DNA from: Dysgonomonas gadei ATCC BAA-286
GTDB taxonomy: Bacteria > Bacteroidota > Bacteroidia > Bacteroidales > Dysgonomonadaceae
Assembly: GCF_000213555.1 (NCBI RefSeq)
Contig: NZ_GL891992.1
Location: forward strand, 33,962-97,961
Direction of reading: 5' to 3'
Length of the DNA stretch: 64,000 nt
The position numbers and the translations under genes were made by a program. The notes under the pieces are model-generated. The model saw only the letters and a program-made list of their open reading frames with translations, was not told where the DNA came from and did no database searches. Below, in pieces: positions 34,579 to 43,956 of the stretch (position 1 is its first letter; each line of letters begins with the position of its first letter).

Positions 34579-35945
34579 AATAATTCTGAAGTCTCCATTT
34601 TCTTAAATTTGTTTATCTGCCATATAAACATCCCCGCAGTCAACAATGTTGACAAACTATCTGCCACCGGCAATGAGAACCAGACACCATTCAGTTGGAA
34701 AAAGTGCGGTAATATGATCAGAGCAGGGATAAGCAACAGAAACTGGCGCGTCAGACTAAGGAAGATTGATTTCGCCGCCATCCCTATACACTGAAAGAAA
34801 TTGGTAACCACAATCTGGAAACCGACCAAAGGCAGCATCACGGTTATGATGCGCAGAGCTTTCGATGCTTCGGCAGCCAGCGGGGCAGAAGGGTTGAACG
34901 GCTGTACTATAACATTAGGTAACAGCAGTCCGATCGCACAGCCTACAATACCTATACACACCCCTACTTTAATCGTATAATTGAGTGTTTCTTTCACCCT
35001 ACTTATCCTTCTGGCTCCATAGTTATACCCCACTATCGGCTGCATACCTTGTGTAAGTCCTACCAGTACCATGATAATGATCATTACCAGGGTATTGGCA
35101 ATAGCATATGCTTCTATGGCCACATTGCCGCCATACACTTTCAGCTTGTTGTTGAGCATGAATACCACGACCGACGCAGCTACCTGAATAAAGAAAGGGG
35201 ACAAACCGATGCTGGCGATCGCCCATACTATCTTCGGATTCAGCCCTATGTTTTTCCTGCGTAAACGGAGCATACTGTTTTGGTTCATAAAGTGATGCAT
35301 AACGAAGCATAACCCGATGAACATGGATATAATAGTTGCAATAGCAGCTCCCTTAATCCCCCATTCCAGTACAAATATGAATATGGGAGCAATAATGATA
35401 TTCGCTATCACCCCGATCAGCATAGTATACATTGCCTTAGTCGGATAACCTGATGCACGCATCATACTGTTGAAGTTAAAGCACATGGTAAGAAAGATAT
35501 TCCCAGGTAAATAATACAAAAGAAACTCTTTTGCATAAGGGAATGTTTCTTCAGTTGCACCTATTTGCATCAGTATAGGATCGAGGAACATAAATAATAC
35601 GGTGACTAATGTTCCGGTCAGTATAAGGGTCATCAGAAAAGAGTTGCCGATAATTTTCTCTGCGGTTTCCTTATCGCCCCTACCCAGACAGATAGATATG
35701 CGGCTTGCCGAACCGGCTCCTACCAGCATACCCACAGCTGCAGTTAGGTTCATAATAGGCAGTACGATCCCCAGTCCTCCGATAGCATGGTCTCCCAGAT
35801 TAGGGCCATGTCCGATATAAATACGGTCGATAATATTGTATAGCGCGTTGACCATTGTTCCCACGATAGCCGGGAGCGCATATTGCCAGAGTAGTTTACT
35901 TATCTTTTTATTCTCTAATTCATCTATGTTTGCGGTTTTCAACAT
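34575..35945 (-). CDS. MATE family efflux transporter
   Basis: The 456-residue inner-membrane protein has 12 predicted helices in two homologous halves. The N-terminal segment L-L-W-Q-Y-A-L-P-A-I-V-G-T-M-V-N and the A-A-V-G-M-L-V-G-A-G-S-A-S-R motif are typical of the family. MATE proteins export drugs or metabolites in exchange for Na+ or H+. The substrate is unknown. It is upstream of and overlaps tldD by 4 nt. Confidence 0.92.
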   Translation of the reverse strand: MLKTANIDELENKKISKLLWQYALPAIVGTMVNALYNIIDRIYIGHGPNLGDHAIGGLGIVLPIMNLTAAVGMLVGAGSASRISICLGRGDKETAEKIIGNSFLMTLILTGTLVTVLFMFLDPILMQIGATEETFPYAKEFLLYYLPGNIFLTMCFNFNSMMRASGYPTKAMYTMLIGVIANIIIAPIFIFVLEWGIKGAAIATIISMFIGLCFVMHHFMNQNSMLRLRRKNIGLNPKIVWAIASIGLSPFFIQVAASVVVFMLNNKLKVYGGNVAIEAYAIANTLVMIIIMVLVGLTQGMQPIVGYNYGARRISRVKETLNYTIKVGVCIGIVGCAIGLLLPNVIVQPFNPSAPLAAEASKALRIITVMLPLVGFQIVVTNFFQCIGMAAKSIFLSLTRQFLLLIPALIILPHFFQLNGVWFSLPVADSLSTLLTAGMFIWQINKFKKMETSELL

Positions 35946-36148
35946 TTTTAATCTGTTCTAATACGGTTAAGGAGTGTAGCCCTCCCATCTTTGAGGGTGC
36001 AAAGGTACAATTTATATTACTTATTTCACATGTAAAGGTCTCCGATTTTACCTATATCAATTTTCGTTTTTTTGTTAAAAAAAGAACTGCTTTCACGTGT
36101 GGTGTCTATTAAACCGAATACAAAACGTGTATTTGTGATTATATTTTT

Positions 36149-36156
36149 TAACTTTG
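36149..36156 (+). promoter_or_regulatory. -7 element for lysS
   Basis: TAACTTTG matches TAnnTTTG and lies 67 nt before the lysS ATG. A TTTG further upstream is too close for the usual 19-21 nt spacing, so the -33 box is not clear. Confidence 0.5.
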
Positions 36157-36222
36157 CGTGGTTATTCGCATACGAACCAATTTTAATTTTTGAAACTAAA
36201 AAAATCTGAAGATAGATTGATA

Positions 36223-37950
36223 ATGAATATACTAGAATTAAGCGAACAGGAAATCTTTCGTAGACAAAGTTTAGAAGAGTTGAGAGCGTTAGGGATAGAA
36301 CCGTATCCGGCAGCGCTGTATGATGTAAATGCATATTCAAAAGAGATAAAAGAAAACTTCAAAGATGAAGCAGAGCGTCGCCCGGTAACTATTGCCGGTC
36401 GTATCATGGGCCGCCGTATCATGGGTAAAGCTTCATTTGTGGAGTTACAGGATGCGGAAGGACGTATACAGGTGTATATATCACGTGACGATCTGTGTCC
36501 GACCGAGGATAAAGAACTTTATAATACAGTCTTCAAAAAGTTACTGGACATCGGAGACTTCATAGGTATTAAAGGATTTGTATTCCGCACGCAGATGGGC
36601 GAAATTTCTGTTCATGCCGAAGAATTAACCGTATTAGGAAAATCGCTTCGTCCGCTTCCGGTAGTGAAGGTAAAAGACGGGGTTACCTACGACGGATTTA
36701 CTGACCCTGAGCAACGCTATCGTCAGCGTTATGTCGACCTGATCGTCAACGAAGGCGTAAAAGATACATTTATCAAACGCACAAAAGTTTTTAATTCGAT
36801 GCGTGAATTCCTGAACGGACACGGATACATAGAAGTGGACACACCCGTACTGCAAAGCATACCGGGAGGAGCTACGGCGCGTCCGTTTATTACTCATCAC
36901 AATGCACTGGATATTCCATTGTATCTGCGTATCGCAAACGAACTTTACCTGAAACGCCTGATAGTGGGAGGATTCGACGGTGTCTATGAGTTTTCACGTA
37001 ACTTCCGCAACGAAGGTATGGACAGGACACACAACCCTGAATTTACAGTAATGGAATTCTATGCAGCATATAAGGATTACAACTGGATGATGGATTTCAC
37101 CGAGCGTATGCTGGAGAAAATCTGTATGGATGTGCATGGAACTACCAAAGTGAAAATGGGTAAAAATGAGATTGACTACAAAGCGCCTTACCCACGTGTG
37201 ACCATGATAGATTCCATTAAGCATTTTACAGGTGTGGATATTAGCGGAATGAATGAGGTTCAGCTTCGCGATGTTTGCAAACAGCTTGGCGTGGAACAGG
37301 ACGAGACGATGGGCAAAGGAAAGCTGATAGATGCCATCTTTGGAGACAAGTGTGAAGGAAATTATATACAACCTACATTTATCATCGACTATCCTGTGGA
37401 AATGTCGCCGCTGACAAAGAAACACCGCAATAATCCCGAACTTACCGAGCGCTTCGAATTGATGGTAAACGGTAAGGAACTTGCGAATGCCTATTCGGAG
37501 TTGAATGACCCGATAGATCAGCGCGCCCGTTTCGAAGACCAGCTAAAATTATCGGAAAAAGGAGATGACGAAGCGATGTTTATCGATCAGGATTTCTTGC
37601 GAGCACTGGAATACGGAATGCCGCCGACAAGCGGTATAGGTATAGGTATGGACCGTCTGGTAATGTTTATGACCGGACAGGAAAGTATTCAGGAAGTGAT
37701 GTTCTTCCCTCAGATGCGCCCTGAAAAAGTGGCGAAGAAAGATCCTGTAGCAAAATATACGGAACTGGGAGTGTCGGAAGAATTGGTTCCTGTTCTCCAA
37801 AAAGCCGGATACCTTACAGTGGAAGACTTGAAAGATGTCAATCCACAGAAGATAAGACAGGATTTAGGTGATATCAACAAAAAGCATAAGCTGGAACTGG
37901 CATTGCCTTCGGTTGAAGTGATTGAGAGTTGGGTAAAAAAGATTAATTAA
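36223..37950 (+). CDS. lysS: Lysyl-tRNA synthetase, class II
   Basis: The 575-residue enzyme has an N-terminal OB-fold anticodon-binding domain (about 50-160) and a class II catalytic core with motif 2 (F-R-N-E-G-M-D near residue 260) and motif 3 (G-I-G-I-G-M-D-R-L). A C-terminal extension of about 70 residues beyond the core resembles a helix-hairpin-helix domain (V-P-V-L-Q-K-A-G-Y-L-T-V-E-D-L), seen in Bacteroidetes LysS. I start at M-N-I-L-E-L because upstream codons are AT-rich and not conserved. It leads a probable operon with gpsA and pgi. Confidence 0.97.
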   Translation: MNILELSEQEIFRRQSLEELRALGIEPYPAALYDVNAYSKEIKENFKDEAERRPVTIAGRIMGRRIMGKASFVELQDAEGRIQVYISRDDLCPTEDKELYNTVFKKLLDIGDFIGIKGFVFRTQMGEISVHAEELTVLGKSLRPLPVVKVKDGVTYDGFTDPEQRYRQRYVDLIVNEGVKDTFIKRTKVFNSMREFLNGHGYIEVDTPVLQSIPGGATARPFITHHNALDIPLYLRIANELYLKRLIVGGFDGVYEFSRNFRNEGMDRTHNPEFTVMEFYAAYKDYNWMMDFTERMLEKICMDVHGTTKVKMGKNEIDYKAPYPRVTMIDSIKHFTGVDISGMNEVQLRDVCKQLGVEQDETMGKGKLIDAIFGDKCEGNYIQPTFIIDYPVEMSPLTKKHRNNPELTERFELMVNGKELANAYSELNDPIDQRARFEDQLKLSEKGDDEAMFIDQDFLRALEYGMPPTSGIGIGMDRLVMFMTGQESIQEVMFFPQMRPEKVAKKDPVAKYTELGVSEELVPVLQKAGYLTVEDLKDVNPQKIRQDLGDINKKHKLELALPSVEVIESWVKKIN

Positions 37951-37980
37951 TCACCCTATTTCTAACTAAAACATAAACAC

Positions 37981-38979
37981 ATGAGTTTTCCCGGTAAAAT
38001 TGCAATTTTAGGTGGTGGAACATGGGCTACCGCATTAGCCAAGATTATGCTGAATCACGAAAAGCATATCAATTGGTATATGCGCCGTCCGGAACAGATA
38101 CAGGACTTCAAAAAGACAGGGCATAACCCTTCTTATTTATCAACAGTTGAATTTAATCTGGATAGAATTTCATTCTATTCCAATATTACTCAGGTTGTTG
38201 AGGATTCCGATACACTGATCTTAGCTGTTCCTTCTCCTTTTCTCAAAAGCCATCTGGATAAACTGACCACTAAAATAAGCGACAAGTTTATTATTTCGGC
38301 CATCAAGGGAATTATCCCTCCCGAAAACCTGTTGGTTACCGATTATCTGACGCAATTCTACGATATCCCTGTTGAGAATATGGCTATTGTCGGCGGGCCT
38401 TGCCATGCCGAGGAAATAGCCTTGGAGAGACTGACATATCCTACCATTGCCTGCCCTGACATTGAAAAGGCACACGCCATTGCCGGAATATTCAATAACA
38501 GGTTTGTGCGGGCATCCGTATCGAATGACGTGTCAGGTATCGAGCTGGCGGCTGTGTTGAAAAATGTATATGCCATTGCTTCGGGTATTTGCCACGGACT
38601 GAAATATGGAGATAACTTTCAGGCGGTACTGGTATCGAATGCAATATCCGAGATGGAACGTTTTGTAGATATTGTATCTCCGATAGAAAGACGGATTCAG
38701 GATTCGGCATATCTGGGAGATTTATTAGTTACTTGTTATTCCAGTTTCAGCCGTAACCGTACATTCGGTTCCATGATAGGAAAGGGTTATTCCGTAAAAG
38801 CCGCTCAGATAGAGATGGAAATGATCGCCGAAGGATATTATGGTACAAAATGTATCAGGGAAATGAACGAAAAATATAATGTGAATATTCCTATAGCTGA
38901 TCTGGTGTATCGCGTATTATACGAAAATGCATCAGCGCGCGAGGGAGTTAAAGTATTGAGAGAACAAATATTAAAATAA
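37981..38979 (+). CDS. gpsA: NAD(P)H-dependent glycerol-3-phosphate dehydrogenase
   Basis: The 332-residue cytosolic enzyme reduces dihydroxyacetone phosphate to sn-glycerol-3-phosphate for phospholipid synthesis. The Rossmann motif G-G-G-T-W-A-T-A-L-A, the catalytic Lys in A-A-V-L-K-N-V-Y, and the C-terminal E-G-Y-Y-G-T-K segment are present. It lies 30 nt after lysS and 9 nt before pgi, in the same direction. Confidence 0.95.
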   Translation: MSFPGKIAILGGGTWATALAKIMLNHEKHINWYMRRPEQIQDFKKTGHNPSYLSTVEFNLDRISFYSNITQVVEDSDTLILAVPSPFLKSHLDKLTTKISDKFIISAIKGIIPPENLLVTDYLTQFYDIPVENMAIVGGPCHAEEIALERLTYPTIACPDIEKAHAIAGIFNNRFVRASVSNDVSGIELAAVLKNVYAIASGICHGLKYGDNFQAVLVSNAISEMERFVDIVSPIERRIQDSAYLGDLLVTCYSSFSRNRTFGSMIGKGYSVKAAQIEMEMIAEGYYGTKCIREMNEKYNVNIPIADLVYRVLYENASAREGVKVLREQILK

Positions 38980-38988
38980 ATAAAGGTT

Positions 38989-40335
38989 ATGGATAAGGTT
39001 ATCAAATTAGACATTAGCAAGACTTTAGGTTTTATTAATCAGGCTGATATCAACAATCAGGCTGCTTTGGCAAAGAAATGCAATGAAGCATTGCACGATG
39101 GTTCGGGTAAAGGAAACGACTTTCTGGGTTGGTTGAATTTACCTTCCTCGATTACAGATGCTGAATTAAAAGATATAGAAGATACAGCGAAAGCGTTACA
39201 GGCAAAATGCGAAGTGATTGTACTTGTCGGTATCGGTGGTAGCTATCTGGGTTCAAGGGCTGTTATCGATTCCCTGTCGAATGCCTTCGACTGGTTGCAA
39301 CGCGACCGTAAGACACCTGTAATCCTATATGCAGGAAACAATATCGGTGAAGACTATCTTGTGGAATTACTGGCATACCTGAAAGGTAAATCTTTCGGTA
39401 TCATCAATATATCCAAATCGGGAACAACAACAGAACCTGCTTTGGCTTTCCGCATCCTTAAAGCCGAACTGGAAAAAACAGTAGGTAAGGGTGAAGCGAA
39501 ACACCGTATCGTAGCTATTACAGATGCTGCGCGTGGAGCATTGTTTACACTGGCTACAAAAGAAGGGTTTAAAAAATATGTGATTCCTGATAATGTAGGA
39601 GGACGCTATTCTGTGTTGACTCCGGTAGGCTTGCTTCCTATCGCACTAGCCGGAATTGATATCCGTCAGCTGGTTGCCGGTGCTGCATATATGGAAAAAG
39701 AAACCGCACCTGCTGTACCTTTCGGAAAAAACATTGCTGAAATATATGCCGTAACGCGTAATGAATTATACAAAAAAGGTAAGAAAATCGAAATCCTGGC
39801 CAACTTCAACCCTAAGTTGCACTACATCGCAGAATGGTGGAAACAACTTTACGGTGAAAGCGAAGGCAAGGAAAATAAAGGTATCTTCAATGCTGCGGTT
39901 GACTTTACCGCCGACCTTCACTCTATGGGACAATGGATACAGGAAGGTGAACGTTCTATCTTCGAAACTGTTATATCAGTAGCTCAACCGAATGAAACAT
40001 TGACAGTGCCTACCGATGAAGAAAATCTTGACGGATTAAACTTCCTTGCAGGAAAACGTGTGGATTTTGTGAATAAGATGGCTGAACTGGGCACACAGTT
40101 GGCTCACGTTGACGGAGGTGTGCCGAACATCAAAGTGGAGGTACCTAAACTGGATGCATACTGTATCGGACAGTTGTTGTACTTCTTCGAGAAAGCATGT
40201 GGTATCAGCGGGTATATCTTAGGTGTGAATCCATTCGACCAACCGGGAGTGGAAGCATATAAGAAAAATATGTTCGCTTTGTTGGATAAACCGGGTTTTG
40301 AAAAGGATAGCGAAGCTATTAAGAAAAGATTATAA
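38989..40335 (+). CDS. pgi: Glucose-6-phosphate isomerase
   Basis: The 448-residue glycolytic enzyme interconverts glucose-6-phosphate and fructose-6-phosphate. It is the short bacterial form. G-I-G-G-S-Y-L-G-S-R and S-K-S-G-T-T-T-E-P-A (sugar-phosphate-binding SIS motifs), the catalytic Glu region and the signature D-Q-P-G-V-E-x-x-K near the C-terminus are intact. Third gene of the lysS-gpsA-pgi set. Confidence 0.97.
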   Translation: MDKVIKLDISKTLGFINQADINNQAALAKKCNEALHDGSGKGNDFLGWLNLPSSITDAELKDIEDTAKALQAKCEVIVLVGIGGSYLGSRAVIDSLSNAFDWLQRDRKTPVILYAGNNIGEDYLVELLAYLKGKSFGIINISKSGTTTEPALAFRILKAELEKTVGKGEAKHRIVAITDAARGALFTLATKEGFKKYVIPDNVGGRYSVLTPVGLLPIALAGIDIRQLVAGAAYMEKETAPAVPFGKNIAEIYAVTRNELYKKGKKIEILANFNPKLHYIAEWWKQLYGESEGKENKGIFNAAVDFTADLHSMGQWIQEGERSIFETVISVAQPNETLTVPTDEENLDGLNFLAGKRVDFVNKMAELGTQLAHVDGGVPNIKVEVPKLDAYCIGQLLYFFEKACGISGYILGVNPFDQPGVEAYKKNMFALLDKPGFEKDSEAIKKRL

Positions 40336-40357
40336 TACACAATAAAGCCATTAGTAA

Positions 40358-40396
40358 ATAGCCGTTAGTTTATAGCGGCTATTAGCTGACGGCTAT
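40358..40396. repeat. TAGC-rich hairpin module
   Basis: ATAGCCGTTAG pairs with CTGACGGCTAT (one G-U) between pgi and rlmN. It is a lone copy of the TAGC-rich module found at the edge of mosaic repeats A, B, D and E. It may act as a terminator for pgi, though it lacks a T-run. Confidence 0.5.
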
Positions 40397-40407
40397 CAAC
40401 TAAAAAT

Positions 40408-41442
40408 ATGATAGAAAAAAAACACTTACTGGGTATGACCATGGATGAATTCTATGGAGTGGCAGGTGAGTGCGGTCTACCCAGATTTGCAGCAAAGCAG
40501 ATCGCCGATTGGGTATACAAGAAAAGGGTAACATCGATAGACCAGATGACAAATATCTCGGTCGCAAACAGGGCTTTGTTGTCGGAAAAATACGATGTGG
40601 GAAGATATATCCCGCTCGAATTTCAGCAATCTGTAGATGGTACTGTTAAGTATTTATTCAAAACGGAGAACGATAAACTTATCGAAGCCGTGATGATCCC
40701 CGAGGACGACAGGGCTACGCTTTGTGTGTCTTCACAAGTCGGTTGCAAGATGAACTGCCTGTTTTGCATGACAGGGAAACAGGGCTTCAACGGCAATCTT
40801 ACTGCCAATGAAATATTGAATCAGCTCTATTCGGTTCGTGAAGCCGAAGATCTGACGAATGTTGTCTTTATGGGAATGGGTGAGCCTCTGGACAATTATG
40901 AGCAATTGAAAAAGACACTCGAAATTATGACAGCCGATTATGGCATGGCCTGGAGTCCGAAAAGAATAACAGTATCTACAACCGGTGTTACGCCCAAGTT
41001 GAAACGTTTTCTGGATGAAAGCAATGCCCATCTGGCAATCAGCATCCATAGCCCGGAGAAAGAACAGAGGCTATCCATTATGCCGGCCGAAAAGGCTTTT
41101 CCTATAGCCGGGGTGATGGACTTATTAAAAGAATATGACTGGACAAAGCAACGGCGATTGTCTTTTGAATATATAATGTTTGATAATTTCAACGATTCGC
41201 TCGTACATGCCAAAGAACTGGCACAGATGCTCAGAGGAATCGAATGCAGGGTAAATCTCATACGTTTCCATGCGATACCGAATGTTAATCTGAAAACATC
41301 GACAAAGGAAAAAATGGAGGCATTCAGGGATTATCTGACAAGTAAAGGTGTTACTTCGACCATACGCGCATCGCGCGGCGAAGATATATTCGCGGCTTGC
41401 GGTATGTTGTCGACAATGAAAAGTAAAAAGAATGAAGAATAA
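40408..41442 (+). CDS. rlmN: 23S rRNA/tRNA adenine-C2 methyltransferase
   Basis: This 344-residue radical-SAM enzyme methylates A2503 of 23S rRNA and A37 of some tRNAs. The radical-SAM cysteines are C-K-M-N-C-L-F-C (Cys113, 117, 120) and the second catalytic cysteine is Cys331 in A-A-C-G-M-L. Full length. Its last 11 nt overlap the next gene, so they are coupled. Confidence 0.96.
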   Translation: MIEKKHLLGMTMDEFYGVAGECGLPRFAAKQIADWVYKKRVTSIDQMTNISVANRALLSEKYDVGRYIPLEFQQSVDGTVKYLFKTENDKLIEAVMIPEDDRATLCVSSQVGCKMNCLFCMTGKQGFNGNLTANEILNQLYSVREAEDLTNVVFMGMGEPLDNYEQLKKTLEIMTADYGMAWSPKRITVSTTGVTPKLKRFLDESNAHLAISIHSPEKEQRLSIMPAEKAFPIAGVMDLLKEYDWTKQRRLSFEYIMFDNFNDSLVHAKELAQMLRGIECRVNLIRFHAIPNVNLKTSTKEKMEAFRDYLTSKGVTSTIRASRGEDIFAACGMLSTMKSKKNEE

Positions 41443-42097
41443 TCAGGTTGTATTTAACGGGATCCATGATGGGAAGATGACTTTGCCGAAAGACTTTGCC
41501 GTTCTTTTCCCAAAAATGACCCGGTTATTGGATAAAGCATATAAAGTAGAATTTACGCTGAACGGCAATCAGCGGTTCCGGCAGTATATATGGACGCTCA
41601 ACGGCGGAAGTACCATCGGCTGGCTTTGTAAACTGGAACATTGTGTGCCCCAAGGGCGTAATATTATACCCGAGCACATTCTGCTATCCCAAAATATGGG
41701 AGGGATTGTAGAATATTGGCTCGAAGACAATACTATGGAGGCGGAAAGTTTCATAGATGCCAATCAGTTTACATTCTCGTTAGTAGATTCCACAGTCGGT
41801 ATCGGAGGATGGGAACAAAATTATGCGGATGAATGTAAATTGCAGGGTATAGAACCGATGGATACGTCCGACTTTCTGACTTTTGCTCTTGAAGCGAATG
41901 GAAATACGACCTTCTATAATCATAAAACAAAAGAAGTTTTCGTTTATTTACATGACGACTATTCACCATTCGAAATCACACCGCACAAAGGTCATCCGTT
42001 ATGTACAATTTATCAATACGATAAAGCCCCGACCTTTGTCGATTTTGTCGAAACCCTTGCCGGACAATGGCTGCAGGTAATAGAATCTAAAAACTAA
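41432..42097 (+). CDS. Conserved-looking hypothetical protein, possibly SMI1/KNR4-like
   Basis: The 221-residue soluble protein has no signal peptide or membrane segment. It contains a G-G-S-T-I-G-W-L-C-K-L-E motif and a C-terminal half resembling SMI1/KNR4 (SUKH) domains (Y-Q-Y-D-K-A-P-T-F-V-D-F-V-E-T-L). The resemblance is weak and I would not assign a function. It overlaps rlmN by 11 nt and precedes pdxA by 8 nt, so it is translated from the same message as two housekeeping genes. Confidence 0.6.
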   Translation: MKNNQVVFNGIHDGKMTLPKDFAVLFPKMTRLLDKAYKVEFTLNGNQRFRQYIWTLNGGSTIGWLCKLEHCVPQGRNIIPEHILLSQNMGGIVEYWLEDNTMEAESFIDANQFTFSLVDSTVGIGGWEQNYADECKLQGIEPMDTSDFLTFALEANGNTTFYNHKTKEVFVYLHDDYSPFEITPHKGHPLCTIYQYDKAPTFVDFVETLAGQWLQVIESKN

Positions 42098-42105
42098 ATC
42101 AAACT

Positions 42106-43188
42106 ATGATAAAAGTAGGTATAACACAAGGTGATATAAACGGGATAGGATATGAAGTTATTCTGAAAACATTTGCAGATATCCGGATGGCAGAGATGTG
42201 TATTCCTGTCATTTACGGCTCGGCAAAAGTAGCTTCCTTTCATCGCAAAGCGATGGAATTACAACCTGTTTCGTTCAACCAGATAAATAATGCGAAAGAT
42301 GCGGTGGTAAACAAAGTGAATATCATCAACTGTATTAATGAAGATACTAAAATTGAAATCGGACAATCGACTGCAATAGCAGGAGAAGCAGCATATAAAT
42401 CGCTTGAAAAAGCAGTTGCAGACCTTAAAAGCGGACTGATCGACGTCCTTGTGACAGCCCCTATCAACAAACATAATATTCAGCGTGAAGATTTCCATTT
42501 TCCCGGGCATACGGAATATCTTGAAGAACGGTTTGGTAAAGACGGAGATAAAAGCCTGATGATTCTGATTAAGGACTCGCTTCGCATTGCTCTTGTAACA
42601 GGGCATATTCCGTTGGCTGATGTTCCTAAATCACTAACAAAAGAAAAAATAATGGATGCTGCTATACGCTTCGAAACCAGCCTGAAACGTGATTTCAGAA
42701 TTGGGAGGCCACGTATTGCAGTATTATCTCTTAATCCGCACGCAGGAGAAAACGGCTTACTGGGAACAGAAGAGAATGATATCATCACTCCTGCCATAAA
42801 GGAATTACAAGATAAAAAAGTACTGTGCTTTGGACCTTATCCTGCCGATGGTTTTTTCGGAGCAGGTGGATTCGCAAAGTTCGACGGTATACTGGCAATG
42901 TATCACGACCAGGGTTTAGCACCTTTCAAAACTTTAGCTATGGAAGACGGTGTTAACTTTACGGCCGGATTACCTATTATCCGTACGTCTCCGGCTCACG
43001 GAACGGCCTATGGCATAGCCGGAAAGAATGAAGCTTCGGAAGAATCTTTTCGTCAGGCCGTCTATATGGCCATAGATACTTTCGGTAATAGGATCGAATT
43101 TGATAAAGCACATGCCAACCCATTGAAGAAACTCTATGTAGAAAGAGGTGGAGATAATGAAGTGCTTGACCTGACTACAGAAGAATAA
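42106..43188 (+). CDS. pdxA: 4-hydroxythreonine-4-phosphate dehydrogenase
   Basis: The 360-residue enzyme oxidises 4-phosphohydroxy-L-threonine in the DXP-dependent pyridoxal phosphate pathway. The metal-binding H-x-P-G-H-T-E segment and M-Y-H-D-Q-G-L-A-P-F-K motif are intact, as is the C-terminal R-T-S-P-A-H-G-T-A-Y region. Full length, slightly longer than E. coli PdxA, as in other Bacteroidetes. Confidence 0.95.
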   Translation: MIKVGITQGDINGIGYEVILKTFADIRMAEMCIPVIYGSAKVASFHRKAMELQPVSFNQINNAKDAVVNKVNIINCINEDTKIEIGQSTAIAGEAAYKSLEKAVADLKSGLIDVLVTAPINKHNIQREDFHFPGHTEYLEERFGKDGDKSLMILIKDSLRIALVTGHIPLADVPKSLTKEKIMDAAIRFETSLKRDFRIGRPRIAVLSLNPHAGENGLLGTEENDIITPAIKELQDKKVLCFGPYPADGFFGAGGFAKFDGILAMYHDQGLAPFKTLAMEDGVNFTAGLPIIRTSPAHGTAYGIAGKNEASEESFRQAVYMAIDTFGNRIEFDKAHANPLKKLYVERGGDNEVLDLTTEE

Positions 43189-43245
43189 TTTTTCTGTTCA
43201 GATTAAACCTTTTTGATTGACTTTAGTCAAAAAATATTAATATTT

Positions 43246-43956
43246 ATGAATTATGCTATAATAGCAGCGGGGGAAGGCTCCAGACTGGCTCAAGAAGGTG
43301 TTACTTTGCCGAAGCCTTTGGTAAAGCTGGATGGAAAAGAAATGATTCGTCGTTTGATCGATATTTTCCTCAAGAATGATGCTTCTTCGATAAGTATTAT
43401 TATCAATGAGGAGATGATACAGGTTCAGGATTATATATCCAATCTGAAGCTTAATGTACCGTTTAATGTCGTGGTGAAATCTACCCCCAGTTCGATGCAT
43501 AGTTTTTTTGAACTGCGAAATTTTCTACGGGATGGAAAATTCTGCCTGACTACAGTCGATACCATATTCAAAGAAGAGGAATTCGGCAATTTCATACAGG
43601 CTTTTGCCTCAGATGAAGATAATGACGGCATGATGGCTGTAACAGACTATATAGACGATGAAAAGCCATTGTATGTGGAAGTTGACAGTAAAATGAATAT
43701 AAAGGGTTTTCTTGATAATTCAGATAATTGTAAGTATATATCGGGTGGAATATATGGACTCACCCCCAAAGCAATAGATACATTAGAATCCTGTCTCGAA
43801 GCAGGGCAGTCACGGATGCGTAATTTTCAACGGCAACTGGTAACTGATAACCTGAATCTGAAAGCATTTCCTTTTGTAAAGATTGTTGACGTAGACCATG
43901 CAGAAGATATAAAGAAGGCAGAGCAATTTGTAAAAAATAAAGATGTCAAAAATTAG
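43246..43956 (+). CDS. Sugar/polyol-phosphate nucleotidyltransferase-like protein
   Basis: The 236-residue protein is a GT-A-fold NTP transferase. It has I-I-A-A-G-E-G-S-R at the N-terminus (nucleotide-binding), P-K-P-L-V-K-L-D-G-K as the activating Lys motif, and a C-terminal D-V-D-H-A-E-D. This is the pattern of MobA-like or inositol-phosphate/sugar-phosphate cytidylyltransferases. ATG at 43246 is the start, since the nucleotide motif follows at once. Its last 14 nt overlap the ATP-grasp gene. It lies just upstream of the inositol-lipid genes, so a role in head-group activation is possible but unproven. Confidence 0.8.
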   Translation: MNYAIIAAGEGSRLAQEGVTLPKPLVKLDGKEMIRRLIDIFLKNDASSISIIINEEMIQVQDYISNLKLNVPFNVVVKSTPSSMHSFFELRNFLRDGKFCLTTVDTIFKEEEFGNFIQAFASDEDNDGMMAVTDYIDDEKPLYVEVDSKMNIKGFLDNSDNCKYISGGIYGLTPKAIDTLESCLEAGQSRMRNFQRQLVTDNLNLKAFPFVKIVDVDHAEDIKKAEQFVKNKDVKN

